In this document: positions 1 through 4,819 of the stretch, piece by piece | Layout of the letters: the number at the start of each line of letters is the position of its first letter | How positions within the stretch are numbered: the stretch's first letter is position 1 | IMG/VR virus record: IMGVR_UViG_3300032224_000235 | Location: 1 to 32,479 of that record | DNA length: 32,479 nt | Strand: one strand, 5' to 3' | Source of the DNA: a virus | Made by a program: the position numbers and the translations under genes | Notes under the pieces: model-generated | What the model saw: only the letters and a program-made list of their open reading frames with translations | What the model was told of the DNA's origin: nothing | Databases searched by the model: none

Positions 1-437
1 CCAATCATCTGATCCCACTCCATGTCTGCGGCATCCCAACCAAGAGCCTCCCAGTTATTCCTAAGCCACTTGTGCATCGTCCTGATCTTTAACTCAGATG
101 TACAGAACCTGGTCACCGGGTTGGGTAGGTAGTTGCGCTTCTTAATAATGGCCTCAAACGGCTCACCGTTGCGGCTGGCTGTGGCAAAGTTGACAGCTTC
201 ATACCCCACTTCATTGGTACGATATTCCAGCCAGTTGATGTTTACACCCCACTCCTGACCGCACCGCTCCACAAATCTAAGGGTATTTTCATGCTCTAAA
301 CCGGTGTTGGCGAAGCAAATGACGGCGTCTTTGGGTAACCCACCATGAGTTTCCAAGACCTTCCAAAGCATAAAGGCCGATGTTCTTCCGCCCGAAAAGG
401 ATATGGCGGTAGGGCCGTTAATACGAAATGCGTCCAT
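1..437 (-). CDS. PAPS reductase-family PP-loop protein (C-terminus cut by window edge)
   Basis: Reading leftward from ATG 435-437 the frame stays open to base 1, giving about 145 residues. The N-terminus has the PP-loop SFSGGRTSAF at residues 14-23, which binds ATP or adenylyl sulfate in the CysH/ATP-pyrophosphatase family. ICFANTG follows, and RFCTSELK, the family's cysteine-containing motif, lies further on. Together these identify the phosphoadenosine phosphosulfate reductase-like proteins common in phages. The start is supported by AAGGA a few bases upstream. Known relatives reduce PAPS or act in sulfur transfer; DndC of DNA phosphorothioation belongs to the same superfamily, and the phage role is not established. 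It lies downstream of the VRR-NUC gene in the same direction, separated by a strong terminator. Family assignment is firm; the substrate is not. Confidence 0.88.
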   Translation of the reverse strand, partial: MDAFRINGPTAISFSGGRTSAFMLWKVLETHGGLPKDAVICFANTGLEHENTLRFVERCGQEWGVNINWLEYRTNEVGYEAVNFATASRNGEPFEAIIKKRNYLPNPVTRFCTSELKIRTMHKWLRNNWEALGWDAADMEWDQMI

Positions 438-448
438 CGTTTTCCTTG

Positions 449-480
449 AAAAAGGGGGGTGGAACCGAAGCCCCACCCCT
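449..480 (-). terminator. Rho-independent terminator with UUCG tetraloop
   Basis: On the minus strand, GGGGTGGGGC and GTTCCACCCC form a 10-bp stem (two G-U pairs) around a TTCG loop, followed by CC and five T. The stem spans 456-479 and the T tract 453-449. It lies about 50 bases after the stop of the VRR-NUC gene and ends immediately before the Shine-Dalgarno sequence of the PP-loop gene. It could terminate the nuclease transcript or attenuate the downstream gene. Confidence 0.7.
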
Positions 481-530
481 AACCAACAAAAGAAGAACAT
501 GAACCGCAACTGCATAGCGGCACCACGATC

Positions 531-818
531 TTAACAACATTTCTTGAGCAGATCAATCGCCTCGTCCACAGAGTTGACTATGGCAACGATGCCACCCCGC
601 CACTCATCAAAGAACTTCTGCTCCGCCGGCGTTAGCCTTCTGGCAGACGGAACCTTCTGGCCATCCTTGACTTCCATCAGGATCGTTACCCCCCTAAACC
701 CTACAAGCAGGTCGGGTAAACCATTACCTTGGGTAACGATGCGGACAGTAGCCCCCATTGCGCGCAAGGCGGAAACAACCTGCTCTTGGTTGGCATCGAT
801 TCTGGCGGCATGTCGCAT
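531..818 (-). CDS. VRR-NUC-type nuclease, 95 aa
   Basis: A small single-domain protein with the virus-type replication-repair nuclease pattern. It has an N-terminal helix (DANQEQVVSALRAMG), the strand GLPDLLVG carrying Asp36, and ILMEVKDG carrying Glu49 and Lys51 of the PD-(D/E)XK site. LTPAEQKFFDEW follows, typical of phage VRR-NUC proteins. Such enzymes cut structured DNA, and stand-alone phage members are thought to help resolve replication or recombination intermediates. The start ATG 816-818 gives the usual N-terminus for the family. No Shine-Dalgarno is visible, and a TATAAT-like -10 box lies only 8 bases upstream, so the message may be leaderless. It is divergent from the recombination operon that begins at 898. 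Confidence 0.85.
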   Translation of the reverse strand: MRHAARIDANQEQVVSALRAMGATVRIVTQGNGLPDLLVGFRGVTILMEVKDGQKVPSARRLTPAEQKFFDEWRGGIVAIVNSVDEAIDLLKKCC

Positions 819-826
819 AGGTGACG

Positions 827-857
827 ATTATAACAGATAGTAGTTGAGCCGTTGCAA
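827..857 (-). promoter_or_regulatory. Leftward extended -10 promoter, predicted
   Basis: On the minus strand TGTTATAAT (835-827) is a perfect extended -10 element. A weak -35, TTGCAA (857-852), lies 19 bases upstream. Transcription would start at about 820, essentially at the start codon of the nuclease gene (818). Its -35 region sits beside the -35 of the rightward promoter, so the two could compete. Confidence 0.45.
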
Positions 858-872
858 TATGTGTGGTACATT
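844..872 (+). promoter_or_regulatory. Rightward sigma70-like promoter, predicted
   Basis: TTGAGC (844-849), a 17-base spacer and TACATT (867-872) match the sigma70 consensus at four of six positions in each box with ideal spacing. It lies 25 bases before the first gene of the rightward operon, whose Shine-Dalgarno (AGGAGAG) is at about 887-893. It is the only obvious promoter position for genes 898-4800. Confidence 0.45.
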
Positions 873-897
873 TCGTTCCCCAACAACAGGAGAGCAT

Positions 898-1146
898 ATG
901 AATACAAAAGAAAAAATAGAGGCATTGCGAATGATAGATGAGGGGAAATACTTAGCCCAAGAAGTTATAGAAGTATGCAAAGAGTCTGGCAAAGACGAAA
1001 GAGTTGCTGCCACCGCCTTGGCAATAGCCTATGGATCTATCTGCGTATTGGCTGAGATCCCTATGCACCAATCCATCTCAATGCTAATGAGCATATACAA
1101 ACAGACAGTTGTGATCAAGGAGCGTGACGATGGGAATCTGTCCTGA
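898..1146 (+). CDS. Hypothetical protein, first gene of the early operon, 82 aa
   Basis: I do not recognise this protein. It is predicted to be mostly helical and soluble, beginning MNTKEKIEALRMI with a charged helical middle and no membrane segment or zinc motif. The ATG at 898 is chosen because AGGAGAG precedes it at good spacing; an in-frame TTG at 844 overlaps the predicted promoter and is rejected. Its end overlaps the start of the next gene by 17 bases, consistent with translational coupling. As the promoter-proximal gene of a recombination operon it may be a regulator or host-takeover protein, but nothing in the sequence proves this. Confidence 0.7.
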   Translation: MNTKEKIEALRMIDEGKYLAQEVIEVCKESGKDERVAATALAIAYGSICVLAEIPMHQSISMLMSIYKQTVVIKERDDGNLS

Positions 1147-1345
1147 TTGCGGCCTGTTAAATCCAGATGACCTGCACACCTGTCCAGAGTACGAGGCCAA
1201 TCAAATAAAAGAACAAGCTCATCTAACGATCCCGCAAGAGATGATGATATTGCGTATGCGAGTCGAAGAACTTGAGCGCAGAGTGGCACAACACACTAAC
1301 CAACTAAAACCTTGGAACGAACATGATCCTTACAAACAAACATAA
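1130..1345 (+). CDS. Small zinc-ribbon-like protein, 71 aa
   Basis: The ATG at 1130 has AAGGAG seven bases upstream; the GTG at 1124 is less well placed. The N-terminus carries C4-P-D-C7-G followed by H16-T-C18-P, a compact set of possible zinc ligands. A helical, charged segment (MRVEELERRVAQ) that could form a coiled coil follows. The overall plan is a zinc knuckle followed by a dimerising helix. No enzyme signature is present. It overlaps both the upstream gene and the following nuclease gene (start 1323), so it is probably cotranslated with them. A nucleic-acid or protein adaptor role is plausible but not shown. Confidence 0.65.
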   Translation: MGICPDCGLLNPDDLHTCPEYEANQIKEQAHLTIPQEMMILRMRVEELERRVAQHTNQLKPWNEHDPYKQT

Positions 1346-2201
1346 CCTACCCCAGACATTTGTTAATGTCATTGAGCGGCCAACATACAGCAAGGGAAAG
1401 GCCCACCTGTCTGCCACCGAGATAATCAACAGCCCCCAGATCGTCACCCTCAAGCACAAGCATTGGGATGAGATTGAAGTTGATGCCAGTGAGATGGTCT
1501 GGTCACTGTTTGGTAGCGCAGTACACGGCATTCTTGAGCATGGCAAAGGCAAGAACCATATTGTTGAAGAACGTATGCACACAACCTTGGATGGCTGGAA
1601 TCTGTCTGGTGCCATTGACCTGCAAGAGGTTGATGAAGACGGCGGCATTCATATCCGCGACTACAAGGTAACGGGTGCATGGTCAGTCAGGAATGAAAAG
1701 CAAGACTGGCACGATCAGCTTAATGTCTATGCATGGCTGGTTGAAAAGGTCAAAGGCAAGCAGGTCAAGTCATTGCAGATCATTGCCATCATTCGGGACT
1801 GGGTTGCGCGTGAGGCCGCGGTCAAAGAAGACTATCCACAGGCACCCATTGCAACGATTGATATCCCACTGTGGGACATGGAAAAAAGAGAGGCTTTTGT
1901 TATGGAGCGGTTGAACCTCCACGCAACAGCTTACTTTGAAAGCGATTCAGGCGGTGAGTTGCCGGCCTGTACGCCAGAAGAAATGTGGGAGAAACCCACC
2001 AGCTACGCCGTTAAAAAAGAAGGCGGCGTTCGCGCCAAGAGTGTTCATGAGACACAAGAGTTGGCCGAGAAAGCCCTCCCCCCAAAGGGCTACTTCATTG
2101 AAGTCAGAGAAGGGGAAAGAACCCGCTGCGAAAAGTACTGCCAAGTCAGTCCATTCTGCAAGCAATACCAAACCTACAAACTGGAAAAGGAAGAATCATG
2201 A
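1323..2201 (+). CDS. Cas4/RecB-like PD-(D/E)XK exonuclease, 292 aa
   Basis: The order of motifs matches phage nucleases of the RecB/Cas4 class: FGSAVHGILE with His68, GAIDL with Asp99, IRDYKVT with Asp113 and Lys115, and a QLNVYAWL helix. The C-terminus has Cys269, Cys273 and Cys279 (R-C-E-x-x-C, F-C), with another cysteine in ELPAC around residue 218. A Cas4-like iron-sulfur cluster is therefore possible, although the usual N-terminal cysteine is missing. Such enzymes resect DNA ends, and in phages they pair with an annealing protein; here the ERF gene lies 300 bases downstream. The ATG at 1323 overlaps the previous gene by 23 bases with only a weak ribosome site, suggesting coupling. The nuclease family is well supported; substrate polarity is unknown. 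Confidence 0.85.
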   Translation: MILTNKHNLPQTFVNVIERPTYSKGKAHLSATEIINSPQIVTLKHKHWDEIEVDASEMVWSLFGSAVHGILEHGKGKNHIVEERMHTTLDGWNLSGAIDLQEVDEDGGIHIRDYKVTGAWSVRNEKQDWHDQLNVYAWLVEKVKGKQVKSLQIIAIIRDWVAREAAVKEDYPQAPIATIDIPLWDMEKREAFVMERLNLHATAYFESDSGGELPACTPEEMWEKPTSYAVKKEGGVRAKSVHETQELAEKALPPKGYFIEVREGERTRCEKYCQVSPFCKQYQTYKLEKEES

Positions 2202-2497
2202 TTGAATTAGAGCTGAACAAAGGCCAAGCTATTTTTCTTATGGAGGCGGTTAAACAACACGCCAGACAAATCACTGACCAAATAGCCAATTATTTGGAAG
2301 ACAAAATTACCTCCTTTGAAATGGAGCAAACGGCTGCTGAGAACTACGTTGCAAATCTTGAGCATGAAGTTGAGCAACTCACCAAGTTGCTTGCAGAACA
2401 GCAAACGCCAAAACAAAAAGCTGCTCCTTGGGGTTACAAGAAAGATGGCACACCTAAGAAATTGCCAGGCCGTCCACGTAAAGAAGGAAAAGTATGA
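2198..2497 (+). CDS. Hypothetical coiled-coil protein with AT-hook-like tail, 99 aa
   Basis: It starts in an ATGA overlap with the nuclease stop and has AAGGAAG upstream. Residues about 8-70 look continuously helical with heptad-like leucines (ENYVANLEHEVEQLTKLLAE). The C-terminus is basic and ends with LPGRPRKEGK; GRPRK resembles the core of an AT-hook, which binds the minor groove of AT-rich DNA. Placed between an exonuclease and an ERF annealing protein, it may be a DNA-binding or bridging accessory. The family itself is not one I recognise. It overlaps the ERF gene by four bases at its 3' end. Confidence 0.7.
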   Translation: MIELELNKGQAIFLMEAVKQHARQITDQIANYLEDKITSFEMEQTAAENYVANLEHEVEQLTKLLAEQQTPKQKAAPWGYKKDGTPKKLPGRPRKEGKV

Positions 2498-3192
2498 CAG
2501 TCCACAAGAAACTGATGCAAGCCCGCATCAAACTGCAAAACACAGAGTTGAAGAAGTCAGGCGAGAACAAGTTTGCTGGCTACAAATACTTTGAATTGGG
2601 CGACTTCCTACCCCAGACCATGCAGATCTTTTACGATCTGGAGTTGTGCAGCGTTATCACTTTTGACGCAGAGTACGCCCGGTTGTATATCACCGACACG
2701 GAAGATGGCACAACTATCACCATCACCTCACCCATGGCTGAGGCTAACCTCAAGGGTGCCCACCCCATCCAAAATCTTGGTGCCGTTGAGAGTTACCAAC
2801 GCCGTTACCTATGGGTAGCTGCAATGGAGGTGGTTGAGCATGACGTCATTGATGCGTCCTCTGGTTCTGAGCCGCCACCCAAGCCCACTCCACCACCTAT
2901 CCCCAAACAGGCGGCCAAAGTGGCAACGTTGCCAGCCAAGATTGAGGGCAAGGCCGGACCGTGGCAGTTGTCGATCACCTTGGATGACAACGCCGGGCTC
3001 CAGGACTGGTTAAATGTAGTGGTAGACGCTACACGCTTTGCACTCAATAACGCTAAGAGTGAGAAGGATGTTATGGACATCTTCAAAGTCAATCGGGTTA
3101 TCTTTGACCGCATGAAGGCAGAGTCACCCGAGGATCACGTTGCCATCTTAGGCGACTTCAAAAAACGCAAAGAAGCACTTCAAGGAGAATGA
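2494..3192 (+). CDS. erf: ERF-family single-strand annealing protein, 232 aa
   Basis: The N-terminal 120 residues match the Essential Recombination Function family: NKFAGYKYFELGDFLP (25-40), ITSPMAEANLKGAHPIQNLG (77-96) and ESYQRRYLWVAAME (99-112). ERF proteins bind single-stranded DNA as rings and anneal complementary strands for recombination and genome circularisation, as P22 Erf does. Residues 125-150 are a proline-rich linker in which a dispersed palindrome encodes VATLP (143-147). The C-terminal part is less conserved and probably regulatory. The gene starts in an ATGA overlap, with AGGAAAAGT before it. It sits directly upstream of a protein with an SSB-like tail, so nuclease, annealing and ssDNA-binding functions are all adjacent. 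Confidence 0.92.
   Translation: MTVHKKLMQARIKLQNTELKKSGENKFAGYKYFELGDFLPQTMQIFYDLELCSVITFDAEYARLYITDTEDGTTITITSPMAEANLKGAHPIQNLGAVESYQRRYLWVAAMEVVEHDVIDASSGSEPPPKPTPPPIPKQAAKVATLPAKIEGKAGPWQLSITLDDNAGLQDWLNVVVDATRFALNNAKSEKDVMDIFKVNRVIFDRMKAESPEDHVAILGDFKKRKEALQGE
2921..2934. repeat. Dispersed palindrome, exact copy 1 (in ERF linker)
   Basis: TGGCAACGTTGCCA, a perfect 14-bp palindrome with a G before it, lies inside the proline-rich linker of the ERF gene and is translated V-A-T-L-P. Exact copies also occur at 4804-4817, 9763-9776 and 11990-12003. Confidence 0.8.
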
Positions 3193-3193
3193 C

Positions 3194-3484
3194 ATGGCCA
3201 CTCAATATCCCAACAGCGGAAAGCTTTCCGACAACCGATACAAGGACAGCCCCAAGAAGCCAGACATGGTTGGGGAGATTGTTATGCAACGATCTGCCCT
3301 CAAGGAGTTGCTTGACGAACACGATGGCGATGACATTGTGATCAAGCTAAGTTCATGGAAGATGGAGGGTAACTACGGCCCTTGGATGCGATTGTCTTGG
3401 AACAATTACAAACCAAAAACTGAATTTGCTCCACCGCCCAAGCAAGCCCAGCAATCAATAAATGACCAAGATATTCCCTTCTGA
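3194..3484 (+). CDS. Putative ssDNA-binding or SSB-tail protein, 96 aa
   Basis: A small protein with an AAGGAG ribosome site, starting two bases after the ERF stop. The middle has VGEIVMQRSALKELLDEHDG and KLSSWKMEGNYGPWMRL, compatible with a short beta-rich domain. The extreme C-terminus is NDQDIPF. The D-x-D-I-P-F tip is the hallmark by which bacterial SSB proteins recruit repair and replication partners, and it is preceded by a flexible proline/glutamine linker as in SSB. The length is shorter than a canonical OB-fold SSB (about 110 residues plus tail), so the fold is not proven. Together with ERF and the exonuclease upstream, a phage SSB or SSB-mimic role is the best guess. Confidence 0.7.
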   Translation: MATQYPNSGKLSDNRYKDSPKKPDMVGEIVMQRSALKELLDEHDGDDIVIKLSSWKMEGNYGPWMRLSWNNYKPKTEFAPPPKQAQQSINDQDIPF

Positions 3485-3486
3485 TC

Positions 3487-3906
3487 ATGAAGACAAGTCA
3501 GTTTGAGGCAGTCAAGGTAGCCATTAAACAGGACAAGACGGGGTATGTACTTACCCTGTCTATCCACCCTGATGAGATACCCGAGGAAGTCATGCGCGAC
3601 TTTGTCGGTGCCAGGTATCAAGTGGTGATGGTTCGGTTAAACGGCGAAGAAAAGCCAATGAACCGATCCCACGAGTATGCCTACGACCCTGTCCGGCTGG
3701 CTGGAATGCTATGCCGGGACACCGAGTTTCACCGATTCCTTTTGGAAACAGGAAACATTTTGGAGGTCAGCGAAAAGGAAGTGGCCGACTGGATGCGATC
3801 TGAATTTGGCGTTGCCTCCAGATCAGAACTTAGGGACAACCCGGAAGCAGCAAAGCACCTACACACAATCAACGAGGAATACAAATTATGGAAATTAGGC
3901 GCTTAA
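3487..3906 (+). CDS. Conserved phage hypothetical protein, 139 aa
   Basis: The protein has a beta-strand-rich N-terminus (QFEAVKVAIKQDKTGYVLTLSIHPDEIPEEV) followed by ARYQVVMVRLNGEE and a helical C-terminal half with a conserved-looking LAGMLCRDTEFHRFL segment. It resembles unnamed proteins found beside recombination genes in other phages. No catalytic motif is visible. The ATG lies two bases after the previous stop with no clear Shine-Dalgarno, so translation probably depends on coupling to the SSB-tail gene. The reading frame ends 19 bases inside the next gene. A DNA replication or recombination accessory function is inferred only from position. Confidence 0.75.
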   Translation: MKTSQFEAVKVAIKQDKTGYVLTLSIHPDEIPEEVMRDFVGARYQVVMVRLNGEEKPMNRSHEYAYDPVRLAGMLCRDTEFHRFLLETGNILEVSEKEVADWMRSEFGVASRSELRDNPEAAKHLHTINEEYKLWKLGA

Positions 3907-4196
3907 TCCCTTACTCTGTCCACCTACCAGAGCCGCTCTACAAAAAGCTCAAGGCGGCGGCAGGTGAACGCAAAGCATCGGCTATGGTTCGGGATGCCAT
4001 TAACATCTTGGTTGAAGGAGCCAGCCCCTACAACAGTGGATACAACAAGGGCTTGCGCGATGCACAGGCCGTCATCAAATCCAACAAGGCAGCATCAGGC
4101 ATTGAGATCAACGGCAAGAACATTGGCACCGCTCTTGAGGCACAAATAGAAAAACTAATGATTAAGGAGAAGGCCAGTGGCAAGAAAAAAACCTGA
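3888..4196 (+). CDS. Ribbon-helix-helix DNA-binding protein, 102 aa
   Basis: Residues 7-45 fit a ribbon-helix-helix fold: a short strand (YSVHLPEPLY), helix A (KKLKAAAGERK) and helix B (ASAMVRDAINILVEGAS). This is the Arc/MetJ/CopG arrangement in which paired strands enter the major groove. The rest is a basic, helical C-terminal extension rich in lysine. AGGAA about ten bases upstream supports the ATG, and the start overlaps the previous gene by 19 bases. Such small repressors in early operons often control their own or the divergent promoter, so the 819-897 promoter region is a candidate target. No operator has been identified. Confidence 0.72.
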   Translation: MEIRRLIPYSVHLPEPLYKKLKAAAGERKASAMVRDAINILVEGASPYNSGYNKGLRDAQAVIKSNKAASGIEINGKNIGTALEAQIEKLMIKEKASGKKKT

Positions 4197-4377
4197 AGGC
4201 ATTGAACTCCTCAAAGCCAAGCGTGACCCTGTATCCATACAGGAAATCACTTTGCTGGATTGGTATGCCGCCTTCTCCCTACTGGCTTGCTCCACAGTGG
4301 CAACGCCAGAAGACGCAGCCAAGGATGCTTTTGACCGAGCAGAAGCTTGCTTGCAGGAGAGGGCTACGAGGATATGA
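4177..4377 (+). CDS. Hypothetical protein with GTG start, 66 aa
   Basis: A GTG start at 4177 is well supported by AAGGAGAAGG seven bases upstream. The protein begins MARKKPEGIELLKAKRDP, has a central tryptophan-containing helical segment (LLDWYAAFSLLA) and ends with an acidic, alanine-rich helix. No family is recognised and no enzyme motif is seen. It overlaps the RHH gene by 20 bases and the next gene by four bases (ATGA), so it belongs to the same cotranslated chain. Confidence 0.62.
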   Translation: MARKKPEGIELLKAKRDPVSIQEITLLDWYAAFSLLACSTVATPEDAAKDAFDRAEACLQERATRI

Positions 4378-4559
4378 AGTGCCCGCTATGCAACGCCCCC
4401 ACGGAGACAAAGAACACGGTCAACAACCAGAACGGCACCATCCGTAGACGCCGTGTTTGTTTTAATATGCACTGGTTTGCCACTGAAGAAAAACCTGTAA
4501 CCGAACCAAAGCTCAAAAGTGAAAAGAAACGAACAGAGACACCTGGACAAAGTAGCTGA
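4374..4559 (+). CDS. NrdR-like zinc-ribbon protein lacking the ATP-cone, 61 aa
   Basis: Starting at ATG 4374 (ATGA overlap, GAGG upstream), the protein begins MKCPLC and continues to the basic run RRRRVCF followed by H-W-F-A-T-E-E. This mirrors the N-terminal DNA-binding zinc ribbon of the ribonucleotide reductase repressor NrdR (MKCPxC ... RRRRxC ... RFTTxE). The second cysteine of the second pair is replaced by methionine, with a histidine next to it. The roughly 100-residue ATP-cone that senses nucleotides in NrdR is absent; instead there is a short lysine-rich tail. It may bind NrdR-type sites or simply be a nucleic-acid-binding ribbon. Confidence 0.65.
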   Translation: MKCPLCNAPTETKNTVNNQNGTIRRRRVCFNMHWFATEEKPVTEPKLKSEKKRTETPGQSS

Positions 4560-4800
4560 GATTGGGTGCATCCTTTGCCGGCATCTGGACTATGGCGCAA
4601 CCCCCGCGGAATTACACCACCCCAGAGGCCCGGCAGGGGGCGCACAGCGCGCCTCCAATTGGCTGGTAGTGCCACTATGCCCAGAACACCACCGAGGCGC
4701 GTCTGGGCTGCACGGCTTGGGGACCAAGGGTTTCTACACCCGATACAACCTAGCCGAGTGGGATTTGGTTGCCATGACCATAGAGGCGCTGGCCGGGTAA
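4519..4800 (+). CDS. Ref-like HNH nuclease (recombination enhancement family), 93 aa
   Basis: The pattern C17-x-x-C20, ELHHPRG (His33, His34), LCPEHHRG (Cys54, His57, His58) and GLHGLGTKGFY is characteristic of the phage P1 Ref-like family of HNH nucleases. Several members cut DNA in RecA-filament D-loops and stimulate recombination. The length of 93 residues corresponds to the globular domain alone, without the disordered N-terminal extension of P1 Ref. The start is GTG 4519 with no good Shine-Dalgarno, overlapping the previous gene by 41 bases. It is the last gene of the rightward operon and completes a recombination set with the exonuclease and ERF. Confidence 0.82.
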   Translation: MKRNEQRHLDKVAEIGCILCRHLDYGATPAELHHPRGPAGGAQRASNWLVVPLCPEHHRGASGLHGLGTKGFYTRYNLAEWDLVAMTIEALAG

Positions 4801-4802
4801 AA

Positions 4803-4818
4803 GTGGCAACGTTGCCAC
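4803..4818. repeat. Dispersed palindrome, exact copy 2, at convergent gene ends
   Basis: GTGGCAACGTTGCCAC, 16 bp and perfectly palindromic, fills the 19-base gap between the Ref-like gene and the end of the giant gene. It can fold as a 6-bp stem (GTGGCA/TGCCAC) with an ACGT loop. On the minus strand it is followed by TTTT, so it could act as a weak terminator for the long leftward late transcript; the rightward side has only a broken T tract. Confidence 0.75.
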
Positions 4819-4819
4819 C

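Noticed and set aside
581-594. TGGCAACGATGCCA as a further palindrome copy (also 15171-15184)
   Set aside because: One and two mismatches respectively; both encode G-G-I-V-A on the minus strand, so protein constraint explains them.
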